NCBI GenBank assembly: GCA_019648995.1
Contig: BLXT01007028.1
Location: forward strand, 601,780-641,364
Length of the DNA stretch: 39,585 nucleotides
Reading direction: 5' to 3'
Source of the DNA: Plakobranchus ocellatus
Lineage: Eukaryota; Mollusca; Gastropoda; Plakobranchidae
Below are positions 21,125 to 34,388 of this stretch, piece after piece. A program made the position numbers and the translations under genes. Position 1 is the first letter of the stretch, and each line of letters begins with the position of its first letter. The notes under the pieces are model-generated. The model saw only the letters and a program-made list of their open reading frames with translations, was not told the origin of the DNA and made no database searches.

Positions 21125-22054
21125 AATCAAACAAATTATGAGGCAATGATTTACACTAAAAAAAGAGGATAGAGAAATCTACACTAGCACTGCAAGAATA
21201 TGTGAACAACTTGATAATTAAAAAAAAAAACCAAAGATAGGAACTTTCACCAAAGAAATTGGTAAATGAATGCAAGACATATACAATCCATAAAAAAAAA
21301 AAAATAAAAAAAAAAGATGATCTCTTTTCTTATGTGCCATTGCACCCTCCCCCCATTCACACACACCACACACAACAAACAATAAAAAAAAAAAGAGTGA
21401 AAAAAAAAGCCAGGGAATTTTTACTTTGATGGAAGTTAGTAAGCAATAGTTTGCATGATGCACAAGAACAATTACAGTCTAAAAATGATAATCATTAAAA
21501 AAAAAAATAAAATGCAATGCAAACCAAAAGCTCGAAACAAACCAGTAAAACATTTCATGAGCCTTTTTTCAAATACTCATAAGTTAATTGCAGGCGAAGA
21601 CTAAGGCTATGAAGTATGTAAGAAATTAACCAAGATTTCTTTAGAACAAAATGCAACAAGCGGCAGTATTGGTAAAACACCAACAACAGAAAAAAACTAA
21701 AACACAAAAAAAAGCATCAAAGAAGCTCCAAACTTCCAACACAGCTATCTCCATACTGATCATTTCAAAGAGATGAGAATAAAACTGCATAAAAAAATAG
21801 TGCTTGCCAAAAGTTAATAAAACAGAGAGCAGAATGCCAAAGAAATGAAAACAAGGGAAAAGAATGCACAAAGAAAAATTAAATTGACAGTATGAAGGAA
21901 AATGCGCAACCATACACCTCAAAGAAAATTAAAGAAAAAAAAAAAAGAAAAAAAATTCAAAATGTAGACAGAATAAAAGGAACAAAATTCATTATGCTTG
22001 TGAAGCAAAAAATAACGACAAAAAAAAAAACAAAAAAAAAACAACCTGTTGCAT

Positions 22055-22214
22055 CTATAACTTGGTCTCACTTATACCAGGCTCGCTACATTTGGCACTA
22101 TGACCTAAAGTCTTGTTGGAAAGGAAAGGAACTGCATCCTCTTCCTCTTCCTCTTCTCCCTCTGAATCTGAGCGGACAAGATGGTCAAAGCCAGTGAGAA
22201 ACATACGCAGAAAT
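22055..22214 (-). CDS. RILPL1: RILPL candidate last exon 1 (acidic C-terminus)
   Basis: After the strong acceptor TTCTATCCTCTGCAG (ending at 22215) the exon supplies A, completing TT|A (Leu), then 52 codons and TAG at 22055-22057. The product continues ESGIRK-L-FLRMFLTGFDHLVRSDSEG, then a run of Glu, VPFLSNKTLGHSAK and ...ISETKL. The LF..MF pattern right after IRK resembles LFSFF in human RILPL1, and the length (53 residues after IRK) is close to the human tail. GC content rises over this exon compared with its surroundings. The acidic run could be a simple-sequence artefact, and no transcript evidence is available here. No poly(A) signal lies close downstream; the nearest TTTATT on the plus strand is about 1.6 kb away, past the 49-bp repeat array. 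Confidence 0.6.
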
Positions 22215-22457
22215 CTGCAGAGGATAGAATTATACATAGGGGCAAGAGGGGAAAAAAACGCAGAATTTCTTTGAGGCTACTGAGAGTGACGATTTCACAG
22301 AGACCACAACATTATGGCAGCCATTTTAGGAGAAATTTGAAAATAAAAAATAAAAAAAAAAATAAAAAGGAAAAAAGAAGGTTGCGAGATTTGTGTGTGT
22401 GAGGGATGGAAGGAGGGAGAAGGGGAAAGGGGGAGAGAAAGATAGAGCATATTTATA

Positions 22458-22514
<57 letters not shown>

Positions 22515-22524
22515 AGAGAGAGAA
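22458..22524. repeat. Compound (AT)n-(GA)n microsatellite
   Basis: AT dinucleotides to 22494, then GA dinucleotides with one interruption. Short open frames across it on both strands are low-complexity artefacts. Confidence 0.95.
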
Positions 22525-25500
22525 ACAACCCTGTACAATTTCAATGATGAGATTATTTCTTTTTGAAAACTTTCCTGCACCAAAAAGCCACAAACACAGG
22601 AGTCGAAGCCCATTTCAGAGAGTCCTTTCAAATTTCAGGTACAGTTCATTAACCCAATATTACAAGGAGATAAGTGAACACTACAATTTTTTTGAGGAGA
22701 ACATTAAGAAAAATAAAATTTCTCATCATAAAACTATAACTGAACAAACACACACAAAAATTAACATCAAGTAATTTTTTTTTTAATGTGAAAGAAAAAC
22801 AAATCAAATGCAAGAAAGAACAAAAATACTCAAAAAAAAAAAAACCAAACTTTTTTCATCTTTTAACTTTTTAAAAAAGCATTGATGGAAAAACAAATGA
22901 CACTTAAACTCATCTCAAAAAGAAAATTGTAATCCTAATGAAGACCAAAAAGCTTCTTTCTCTTCTCCAGCATTGCCCTCTACAAACTAAATTGTGCTCA
23001 ACACGGCAACAGCATATGATATTCTTTTTTAATAAAGGATTTTTTTTTAAACTTTGAGACACCCTGATTGGTCAATGTTGATAAGACCAGTATCAAAAGA
23101 TCAAAACAAATTGATGAACATTTTCTTTTCTTAACAAAACCTTGGCGAGAGAATTTTGAAACCTCATGTGTTAGCAAATAATCAATAAAGAAGTTCATGA
23201 AAACAGGCTTTAGAAGATAACAGCTTATAACTTTGATCTCATTCAAGACTTGCCAAAAGATTTGTCTGCGCTACATATGCAGCATGTCACTTTTCTTTTA
23301 TACTCATAATGAAGAACAAAAATAAAAATGTGTATGTGGGTGTGAATAAATACACATATTTTTTCATGCTATTAAACTGTAACGTTTTGTGAATGAAACC
23401 TCTAGTTGGCAACCGTTTCTTCCCTTTTTCCATATATTCAAAACTAAAAAAAAAACAAAAAAAAACCAGAAGATATTTAATGAAGAATTTTAAAATTAGT
23501 CCCCACAATTGGCCATAGAGGCAATCTTCTATTCATTACGTTAACTGCTAAGAATTCTTTGATGGGCCTTCATTGTTAATGTCTGATATTACAACAGTGA
23601 TTTAAGACCAAACCTTTCCAATTTACAGAGCCAAAGAACAATTCAAACCTTGTACATCTATGGGCTAGACTTTTTCTACCAGACATAAATTTATCATGTT
23701 TCTATAGTTGGTACAGAAACCTTCTCACATTGATAGCAGGCACCTAATTTAGGGGACTGTCTTGAGTCTCAGGAATAAAAACCAACAAATTATTGAGATA
23801 AACAGTCATGAGCGAAAAAAAAAGTGTAGAGATTAAAGATTCAAATAATTTATGACCTGTTCACAATTACTTCAAATCCAATTTTATATGCTTTTATAGG
23901 TGTGAGATTAAGCTGAAATTAGATAAAGTCATAACATTTGATAACAAAATAGATCACACAAGCACTAGCATAGCTGTGATTTGAAAAAGAGGTTAAAGGT
24001 TCAATTCCAGCTAGTGTAGTTTGACATTGATGATGGTAATTTTAAATGTAAGGTATTTAGCAAAATGAGTAGCACCACAGGATTTTCAGTTGCATCTCAC
24101 TGATTTCAATTTTAAGATATAGTTGATAGAAATAAAAAATATCCCTTTTTTTCCTTAAACAAAATTTTACTACTTTCATCGCCTGCATTTAGGTTCCTTT
24201 TATATTTTTATTTTAATCTGTAAAGGCCACACAACAATAAGTACATTTTCAGTTAAGTATATTTTGCATATGTAAAAGAAAAAATCACTAAGTGACTGAA
24301 AATTCTATGGTGGCTCACTTATTGAAAAGGTTGGGGAACAAAGCATAAACAGATATTCTCCTCATCTGTTTTGAAATATGTCTACGGAAGTTTTAAATAA
24401 ATCTTTTGTCACAACAAGTCGGAAATTATATTATGAACATTTGAGGCTCTTGAAAAATCTACATTTCTTAATGTGATATCCATGATTTACCTGAATTAGG
24501 AACAACAAATTGGTGAAAATGGTACAAAGACACTGCTAGAAAGAAGCTATGGGCCATGTTTTTGTTAAGTGAGCAAGTTACATTAAATATCGAAAAAGAA
24601 ATTTAATGGCCAATGTCAAATAACATGGAAAAAAGAGAAGGTATTCAATAATATTTTAGTGCACTGCTATAAACATCAGGGAACATATGATTGGAACAAG
24701 AAGAGTGTAACAATCTTACAAAAACAGATTGCAGTGAAGCTTTATCCGACTGAATTAAAAAAGATCTCACATCAGAGAATGTAAAAAGGTAACCATTTCA
24801 CTATGTATACAAAATTCTATAAAAATAGACCAAAGCCTAAAGTGATGATACCAGTTTGTATCTGTTACTGAGGTTTTCTGTGACTTTCTCAATTTGAGTC
24901 AAAAAGATTCTTTCATTTGAAATATCAGGGCCTTATCTTTTCTTTGAGCTCAGGCCCAGTGGTAAAATCAATTTCAAAACAGAATAATCCTTTCTAGATT
25001 TCAGGGTGAACACACAAACTATTGCATTATCAATTATTCCCTCATTCCAGAAACATGTGGGAGGAATAAAAAGGCCGTGAACTGTTAAAGCCAAATAGAC
25101 AAGTCATTGATTTTTAACAAGTATGCCAGTATGTATAAATAAGTCACTGGAATCGTTACAGATGACAAATGTCAGCAATTTTATAGAATAGAGGGAAAGA
25201 ATGACATCCCATAAGTGTCAAAAAAAAAGAAGAAAAAAACTGACAACATTTATTAACACTGTAAGACATTTTCCAATATTGATCCTACACCATCAAAGGG
25301 CAATAATTTAAGCAAAAAAAGAAAAAAAAAAATATTTACTGACACCAATAGAAAGGCAGTGGAACATTCATACCCAAAAGGAAACAAAACAATTACTGTC
25401 TAATGTCACACAGTATTATATTTCAAAACTTGAATCAGCACACATGAATCCAACTTTGCTTTTGCAATTTCTAATACTAAACAGCACCAGACATAACGAA

Positions 25501-26776
25501 TTAGTAAAGGTGTACAAATAATTAGAGATGCCACCTTGGAATTTTTAAATGGCAGAAAACTGTTTGCACTTATAAAGTAATTGATCTCCCCCCCCCCCAA
25601 AAAAAAAAGTAAAATAAAATAAAATAAAAAAAAAAAAAGGGAATAAAGAGCATTGTTGAACTATTGTAATCACTGAAATTTATAATCTCTCTTTATAATA
25701 GTCATAATATGAGTTTTCTGTTAAAAACATTCATCTATTTAGCTTTTCATCCATTTTAAAAAATCTATTGCTTCCTTAAAAATTTTTTTTTTAAATGCCT
25801 ATTCACTATAAGTAAAGACAGATAATTTTCTTGAGTCTAGCAATTTATAAAAAAAAAATACTTTGTATCAAAAATTGTTATCTTCATCGCAAGAAACGTA
25901 TGAGAAATTAAACAAAATTAGAAACAATGTATGGTCAAATCTTGTCAAACTGATTAGATTGTAGGGCCAGAACTGAACTAGGGGAATAAATCCTGGTGAG
26001 AAAATACACAGTACATGAATGGTGAGTCAGAGAAAAAGTGTGCCTTATTAATAATGGCAACTGTACTGTTACAAAGACTGGCAGAATCGGCTGACAGGCT
26101 TGGATCGACAAGCCTGAGCACAAGTTCAAGTGAGAGGAAACCATTGGCTTATATATCCAATGCAAGAAAAAACAAAAAAAAAAAATTAAAAAATAAATTT
26201 CCTGTTCAGCAGGAAAAGTGGCTTTCTTGAAACCATGTAAGCTTTACTTGAACATAATCAACTGTAGAAACTTACTGTTCCCAACAAAACGATCCAAACC
26301 CAACCTCATCATTAATTTCTTTAAGTGACACATCAAGCGGCACAACAATGAATAGAAATATGAAAAAAAGAAAGAAAGAGAGGCGAAAAGCACTAAACAA
26401 AAACTGAACCGAACAAAAGAAGAAAAAAAAAAAAGAACCAAAAGAAAAACCAAAAAAACCCATGAAGACTCAATACTAAGGCTAACAATGAAGGAAGACA
26501 CGGGGTCTGAAAAACAGAGGTTCAAAACAACAGAAAATAGTATAACAAGTAGTATCTGGTCAAAATCAAAGCAGTCCATTTTTATACAAACATCATCATG
26601 ACTAGAGAAATCCAAATCATAAATCCAGCTGGAGAGGCAAGTTATCCAGCAGCTGCTGAAAACTGCACACATTGGTGAGCAAAGAGAAATAGAAATAAAA
26701 AAAATATGAAGAAAAATAAATAACAATTATTCCTAACCCTCACCCCCTCTCTCAATGTCATAAAACTAGCATGAAA

Positions 26777-26780
<4 letters not shown>

Positions 26781-26830
<50 letters not shown>
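26781..26830. repeat. (GA)25 microsatellite
   Basis: 25 uninterrupted GA dinucleotides. Confidence 0.97.
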
Positions 26831-26833
<3 letters not shown>

Positions 26834-27521
26834 TCCTGTTCTCCATTTTTAATTATCCTACACAATAATTCAATCACTTCTTCTTTCTCCTTCTGTTTTC
26901 AAAATTCCTTTTCTGATTGTGCATAACTCTGATTTAATTTGGCTTTCTTTCACATGCATAAGAAATGAAATATATAATTAATGTCTTGACACCAGTCCAA
27001 GTGACTTGAATTTTTTAATGTATTTAAAGCATTGTTAGAGCCTGAAACTACATTCTGTAAGCTTTGAGTTGGTGAAAAATAGTGAAATATTGATTCTCTG
27101 TCAAGATAAAAAAGTTAATTGTTTTTTAAAAAGCATTTAGAAATAAAAAAAGAAAAATAAATAAACAAACTTAAAATTATTTTCTCTACCCAGAGTTACA
27201 TATGCAAGACCAGACTCATAAGGACCAGTCCGACATTCACGTATTCTATTTTGAAAGATATAGAGCTTTTAGTAGAGAATTATCTACAGTCAAAATTACT
27301 ACCATTCAAGAAGAGTAAAATTGTCAGCAGACTATTATTACTCCAACCACTGAGCAACATTTTTACAAGCAAAGTTGACTCTTTTTTCTTTAAATTTTTA
27401 CTCAATGTTTCCATGTTTGGATTCAGAGGAACTACTATCCAAACTTGAAAAATATTTTTTCTTTTAATATGATCAGAAAAAAATGAGTTCACATCAGAAG
27501 GGGGGGGGGGATAAGGCAAGA

Positions 27522-27660
27522 GAGAAAGAGACAGGGATANNNNNNNNNNNNNNNNNNNNNNNNNNNNNNNNNNNNNNNNNNNNNNNNNNNNNNNNNNNNN
27601 NNNNNNNNNNNNNNNNNNNNNNNNNNNNNNNNNNNNNNNNNNNNNNNNNNNNNNNNNNNN

Positions 27661-27692
<32 letters not shown>
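27522..27692. repeat. (GA)n microsatellite with assembly gap
   Basis: GA-rich sequence enters a run of N at 27540-27660 (121 nt) and continues as pure GA to 27692; a G10 tract lies just upstream near 27501. The array length is therefore unknown. Confidence 0.9.
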
Positions 27693-27695
<3 letters not shown>

Positions 27696-29096
27696 TAGGA
27701 GAATTAAACAAAATATACTTTTATGAAATTAGGAGAGAGATTAATTAAAAAAAAAAAATGAAAAACCTAAAAAAAACCAGAAATAGGCCCAGAAAATAAT
27801 CTTACACCTCCAGATCCAGAACAATGGACAACAAAACCACACACTTTTTGCCTATTTTTGTTGTTTTGCAGGCAATCAAATTAAACCCATGACAATGCAA
27901 GAGCAAGACACTGCTTGTTTATTTAAACTCATTTCTCCTACGAACTTTGAAACTCTGAGTTTACCGTGGTTGAGCATATTATGATAGAGAGTATTTGATT
28001 AGTCTTCATAATCACTTAGATATGACTATAAGGAAAAAAAGTTTTAAAGTCCATTCATTATGTAAAGCTTTGAAAAATATGTAGCAGAAATTGCAAACTT
28101 TTGCTGAAATGACAAAGATATAAAGATATAAGTCTGCAAAGCGAAATACACCTAAAAGTAACTAAACAAATTACATTTATTACAAACGCAAAAAAAAAAA
28201 AATTACTTTTGCTGCGAAGACTTGTTTTTTGATCTCACAAAATAATTGAACATTGCTGGTGAGTTACCTAAAAAAAAAATTAATAAATAAAAAAGGAACA
28301 ATACCTAGTAGCTCCTACATTGATTTTTCAAATGTTAGCTTACCTCGCTTTGAAACTAAGCATTGCAGTGTTTCAAAATTAGACAGAAAGAAAAATTCAG
28401 TTTAAGGAAAAAAAAAAGGTTAAGCCTTTCAAAAAGACAAACTGGCCCTCTTTGAAACACAAAACAACAACAAAAAAAAAACAAATGTATTTTTTACAAA
28501 ATTGAACACAACAACAACACACATAAGTCAATGATAATTATTCTTATTACAGCCAAGTTTTAGAAAAATTCACTTTTTTTTTGGCAACCATTCCTTTCAA
28601 AGATTAACAGTATTGATAAACTCAATTTTTTATAATTATGTTAATCCTTAGGAGAGCTTGTAAGAAGCAAAAAAGGGCAGGTTGAGGGTTTTTGTCTAAA
28701 AATAGAATTAAGATTAACTTTCTTGCTATTATTTTCCCCCAAAATCTCCTTCAAATTTTAGGAGTCTTCAAAATATAGAACAGAAAAAGAAAGAAATGAA
28801 GTAAATGTTCATAATAAAATAGATTTCTTTGCCAGGAAAGTATGGCTGCAGCGAATTTGGAAAATTTAAAGCAAAGTTAAGACAATCACAGCCGTAAAAT
28901 TTCCGTAATACTCCCACCCTATTAAGTCCAATTTTTATATAATACAAAAACACAAACCACAAGCACATCTACAAAAATCTGAACTTTGTGACACTTCAGG
29001 ACAGAAAAATAAAATGAACCCCAAACACACCAGTTAAATAATAGTTGGGAATAGGATGAGGCTCAAGATTTGAGGTTCAAAATAAAAACTACTTAC

Positions 29097-29198
29097 AATT
29101 TCCGGATGCCAGATTCCTTTTTTGACCCCGTTTTCTCGTCGGGTTCTTTATTGATGGGTCCATAGACCAGCAACTCTTCACCAGTGTAAGATGATCTC
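29097..29198 (-). CDS. RILPL1: RILPL exon g (pre-C-terminal linker, ESGIRK)
   Basis: 102 nt. The first base completes Glu; 33 codons follow, beginning RSSYTGEELLVYGPINKEPD and ending KKESGIRK, then TT of a split codon. ESGIRK corresponds to ESGIKR in human RILPL1 (and IIRK in RILPL2), which precedes the Phe-rich C-terminus. Acceptor ...CTTATACAG, donor GTAAGT (perfect). The split TT codon forces the next exon to supply one base (Phe or Leu), which both candidate last exons do. Confidence 0.9.
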
Positions 29199-31870
29199 CT
29201 GTATAAGCAGACAAACAAGTCTAATTTATCTACTTAAATTTAACTTTCCATACAACGAAAGAACAAATAAATAATTTTCTTCATCACTATATAGTTTCAT
29301 ATTTTATTTTTTTTTTCGTAAATTTCACAATTAACTAAAGGCCTTGCAATTACAAAAGACCTACAATTAGGTAAAGCTCAAATTGCTCAGGCATAAATGA
29401 TAATATGTATATAATAGAAGAAAGAAACTTAAAACAAAATCAAAGATAGAAAGAATGAGCAATTGAAAGAGGTTAAATAACTCAGCAACAAAGTACACTT
29501 TTTGCAAACTCATGTTGAAATCAAATAAAGCATATTTTTGTGTGCTTTAATCCATTTTTAAAAAAATTGCTTTCCAGGGCTCAGGAACTTATATAAAAAA
29601 AACCTGGGATTATTAGTTCACTTCATTTTAAACACAAGAAAACATAAAATAAAAGACGATAACAAACAACAACAATAAAGTGTAAAAAAAAAAAAAAAAA
29701 ACAGGCAAAACCCTCTAATTTTACATAAGAACTTTAAAGAAAAGCACAAAATGGGACGGTAAAATGAAGAAGTTTAAAAAAAAAAAACCTTCCTTTATTC
29801 TTGCCTTTTAATGATCTGACTAAATCAGGATGATAACTTTTCTATAAATGATTTGGTGTGTTCTGAATCATTATACACCTAAACCGTTATGAGAGTCACG
29901 CCATTTAATGAAAAAAAAAATCATCTTAGAAAGATGCATGCAAAAGGCTTCATGCTGTTTCATTTTTTGTATTCTGTATCTTGCAGTATCAAGTGTATTT
30001 GGTGGGGTAGACCACCTTCTCCCCATGCACACAGACAAATTGTGAGTATGTACATGCTGAAAACCACCCAGACACAAATGTAGGTTGACTCTTGTCTCTG
30101 CTGCCTTTTTCTTTTTCATTATTTTTCCACCACTTTGTAACTTTATTATGGTAGATGTAAATTTGATGTAGACTGAATATTTTGACAGGTATTAATTTTT
30201 ATAAAATGTGATCTGGATAGGCTGGAGGTCAAAATCATTTTTTAAAAAAATAAATGTATATACATATTATCAAATAAACAACCTTACGTTTAAAATCTCT
30301 ACATTTGTTTGTGAAAGTAAAAAGAAAAAAACATTTTTTTTTGCAGTTATTTCTAAATGTTTGTGACATGGTAGATAAAGCACTGAAGATTCAGATTTAA
30401 ACCCCCTTTGTTCAACTAGAATGACTGAATTAAAATATAACTTTGATACAATCGCTTGATTATCAATACATGTAAAAAAAAATATATATAATGACTCGAA
30501 CACTGTGACAAGTTTCGGCCTGAAAAAAATTAGATCGACTGACATCAGACTCAGATCATCCAAAGCACTTTTACAGAGAAGGTCCACTTTAAAAGGGAAA
30601 TTAAGATTAAACAAAAATTAAGATGATGCTAACTCAGATTAAATGATGGCAACAATATTAAAAGATATATACACTAATCTCATTAAAATATGCAACAATA
30701 GCAGACTTTTTTTTTCATTTGCCATGATTAACCAATATATGAAGGAACCTAACTTTATTTTGTTTTCATTTTCAATTTGAAGTACATGTCAAAATTTAAA
30801 GTAAAGAAGTACTTTATAAGCGATGAAATGTTAGCAATTACCACTTATAAAGTTAAATTGACTGTCCAAAACTTTGTAGCAACACTACCACTGCTAAAAC
30901 AAACTGAAAATTTATTTCAGATATCTTGATACCAGTCTCATTGAGAAGGATGTCACATGCAGCACATTAGAGATAAAAAAAGGTTTCCAAGTTAGTTTGT
31001 TCCTCTCTTTCACTATTTTTTTTTCTTCTTCAGAAATGTGAAACCCAAATGAACAGCACTGCTATACTTCTATCTACTTTTCATCATCACAAAAATTAAG
31101 CACAGTTTCTGTTTCATTTGGACTAATCTAGAGTCAAATTTTGCACGTTTCTATAATTTATGTAAGAGAAGACTTCTTCTTAAATACTTTCTACAAAAGA
31201 AAACGATGCTTTCAAAACAAGCAAACAAAAAACTGAAACCTATTCAGTGAGCTTTATCAAATTTCTCTTAGATGCAATTCATTAAAGTACTGCTATGTCC
31301 ATGTTTGTATGTTATTAAATTAAAACCAAACTTATCTTACATATTTTAACAAACTCCTCCACATTTTCCCTCAAGTTTCTTTTCTCACTTCATTTTTTTC
31401 CTTTTCAACAGAAACTACTTTTAATAAAAAGTCCATCACTATTTTGCGGGCCGAGAGAAGGCACACTAATTGTGAAATGAAGTGAAAAAATGGAGAGATG
31501 TGATAAATAGAAACAGTCAAAAGAGAACACTTTTTTTTCTATGGTTTTACCTTTTCATTTCATGACAACCTCATGTATCAACTAAAATATATCTAGTCAC
31601 TTTCATGGCAGTCAATGTATTTAGATTGCAATTATAAAAAGTTGACTAAAATTACTCTGTTACTTTGTGGATCCACACCCGGTGAGAATTTAAGTGTGAA
31701 AATGTCTACCATTTTGAAGTTCTTGTGTGTTACCCAAAAAAAGAAAAAAAAAAAGGTGTTTTTTTTTTCATTCCCTTTTTCTTTTGCTATTTTACGAATG
31801 TTTCTGAAAACTAAGTAGAAAAAGATAAATAAAAGCTAGGTCTTCATTTAAAAAAAAAACGAACACTTAC
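29199..31870 (-). other. RILPL intron f-g
   Basis: 2.7 kb AT-rich intron; no other exon, RNA gene or element recognised. Confidence 0.8.
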
Positions 31871-31909
31871 TCATCATCCCCATCTTTTGCATCTGATGTG
31901 GCAGCATCT
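31871..31909 (-). CDS. RILPL1: RILPL exon f (39-nt microexon)
   Basis: 39 nt. The first base completes AG|A (Arg); the exon then reads DAATSDAKDGDD and ends with GA of a split Glu codon. Acceptor ...CCAACAACTCAG, donor GTAAGT (perfect). Because it is 13 codons long with the same phase on both sides, skipping it would leave the frame intact. The short acidic, probably disordered sequence equals the variable stretch between RH2 and the conserved C-terminus. Support comes from strong splice sites and phase fit, not from residue conservation. Confidence 0.75.
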
Positions 31910-34345
31910 CTGAGTTGTTGGAAATCAGATAAAAGAAAAAAAAAAAAAAAGAAGCAAAGCAAGACAATAATCAAATGGCAACAACATCAACACCAGAAGG
32001 GAAGAAAATAGCAATCATGATAATAATGATATTATTTAAGAAGAGCAAAAAAGCATGCTGAGCATGCTGCTTTTAAAGTAAGTTTGTATTCACAGAATTT
32101 ATCGTGTATAGCCCAATCAACTTAGCTTGAAAAAACACCCCAAATAAATAAATAAAATAAACTTTAGAATCTAAAACAAACTTTGCAATTTTACAAACAA
32201 TTAAAAGCATTTGAATCTGCAATTTTAAAAGATTCTGATATTTAAGAAACCCAAAAACATTTTGAATAACAAGAAACATAGCTGTCAAGATGAAAATTGA
32301 ATCAACTTGAACTTATTGATTTCAGCATATGCAGCAAAACTATTCAATGTGTGATTCTATGAATAATATTTGATGCATTTATGGAATCTTGAATTAAGAG
32401 GGTTTAATTCTGAGGCAAGTAGGTATTTATGGTCTACTCCCAAAACATAACACACAAAGCAACAGCATTACCTTGGTTGTGTCATGCATACACAACTTTT
32501 TAATCTTTCAAATATGCAGCATTTTTATTTACAGAGTGAGAAACAAATTGACATTTCTTGAATTGAATTATCTTCAACCCATTAGAATTATCCACCTTAA
32601 TTCATGCTTTATTTCAAAGTTGAGGAAAGAAAGTTATGCCTTATGAAGTTTGGTCACCATCTAAATGCACACAATATAAGTGCATGCTTGCCCTAAAATG
32701 CAGATTTTTTCACTCAATAATACATACCTCTAATCATGCTGAGTTTGCCCAAACGTACACTTTTAATTCAAACAGACACATTACTTTGAGTGAAAAATTA
32801 GCTTCCCCTATAACTTATGCACAATCTTATCACCCACAAAAATCAGTATGGTAGTACATAATTAGGTTGCTATCATCAGCAGCCTGACAAATCTTAATAC
32901 AAACACTTGGCTTTAAAATAAATAGGATGGGCAAGATATATTATAATGTTATAATCCAGGCCTATCATAGGTTATCCACAAAGTGGGAGGACGGACATTT
33001 AGCTAGCATTTACTACAATTCACTCTCTTCAAGCAATTAAAGTCATAAATCATTATCAAGCAAAAAAGAAACAAGACAGTGGGGAAGGGTGGAAGAATCA
33101 ATGAGAGAGCGGCCCATAAGCTAACTAAACATCAATGTTTTACATGGTGTGATATCTGGAGTCCTGACACTCCTCACTCTCTTTCAATGTATGGGTGTGT
33201 GTTAGTCGTACATTAGCCTAAGGGAAGTGATCATTTACATCTAATCTAAGGGAAGTAATTGTCTCTATTGATCTTTCTACGCTCACAGTGCATCTAAATG
33301 CACACTCTAGGGTTTTCCGAAGCAATGTGTGTTAAGATGGTAACTACTGTATTACTTTAAATCAAATGACATCCAAATCAGATGACAGCATAATTTTTAG
33401 ATAAAAAACTTTTTTTTATAAAAAATGGCCACATTAACTTTACATTTTTTTGGCAAAACGGAGAAGTTTAAATTTCATGCAAAATACAGCATGCTTTGCC
33501 AATCTTTGACAGCAAAAAATGTAGATGTTCTGAGCAGCTGAAGTGTATTTTTCTATAAGTCGTAAACAAAATTATGGTCAAATAACTAAGAAAATGAACT
33601 CATGAATCATTAAGTATAAAAGCTATTTAAAGATTTTTGAGACATTTGCCATGTTTCTTTAAATTTAAAATAGACCTTAACACTGGTTAAAATTGTCACA
33701 AATATGAGGACAGAAAAAAATCAGTATAAACAAAGGACCACCAAAACCATAAATATAAACATAAAAGAGAGAAAATTAGAGACAACCAAAGTAAGTTCAT
33801 ACATGACAGAGTAAATAAGAAAGAAATTGATAAAAAAAAAAAAGCAAATAAAGACAAAAAATAAATCCTGGCCAGATCATAAATATTACTTAAAAATAAT
33901 GAGGGCTTGCCAAAACGTGGGTTGTCATCATAATTGTGTATGAAAAATTTTCAACTAGCCATATTTGAAAAAATTGAACTCATCAATGCATAAAATTTGA
34001 TTTGTGAATGTAATGGCATAAGAAGCAATGCTTACACTTACAAAATCAGTTTTGGATGCATCCTTGCTTTGTAAATTAACCAAATAAGTAAATTCATAAC
34101 TATGATGACAAAATCACTAAAAAAGTGGTCACTCACCAACAAATTAAGCTCATTCCCCACCAAATGAAGAAAAACAGACCAATTTTTTTTTACATGCATC
34201 TACTCCTGCTATCCAGCTTTGCATGAATTATACCTCACTGATACTCAATTGGGTTTTCCACTTTGTAATTGGAGGTTCTTGTTTTAAAGGGCAGTGAAAC
34301 ACATGACACAATTTTGAAGTCCACCTTTTGGCAATTGCTCATATA

Positions 34346-34388
<43 letters not shown>

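Larger units (their letters stand above)
14679..22054 (-). other. RILPL intronic region between the two candidate last exons
   Basis: 7.4 kb, A-biased on the plus strand. It holds the 52-bp, 33-bp and 49-bp tandem arrays, the AGG repeat and the 27-N gap. Unassigned open frames: 17342-17560 minus (ends NVAKKQQQRLEE) and the left part of 18226-18828 plus (KREKSARLKRVELYRHRTNL); neither matches a family I know. If last exon 1 is used, its left portion would be 3' UTR. Confidence 0.7.
22215..29096 (-). other. RILPL intron between exon g and last exon 1
   Basis: 6.9 kb, strongly A-rich on the plus strand (T-rich in the sense direction), with many homopolymers, GA/AT microsatellites and the 121-N gap. 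The minus-strand open frame at 26244-26726 is very Phe/Leu/Ser/Val-rich and is explained by the T-rich sense strand. Confidence 0.75.

Noticed and set aside
22295-22774. Open frames on both strands with Tyr-Ile and Arg-Glu runs.
   Set aside because: They read through the compound AT/GA microsatellite at 22458-22524.
26244-26726. 160-codon minus-strand open frame, with a CAG acceptor near 26663 whose phase would also fit exon g (a third last exon).
   Set aside because: The translation is Phe/Leu/Val/Ser/Cys-rich simply because the sense strand is T-rich; no motif resembles the RILPL C-terminus beyond FF, and chance ORFs of this length are expected in such DNA.
29871-30119. 82-codon minus-strand frame with HTHNLSVCMGRRWS as a possible extra RILPL exon.
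   Set aside because: No convincing acceptor/donor pair in the right phase, and exons f and g already join perfectly without it.
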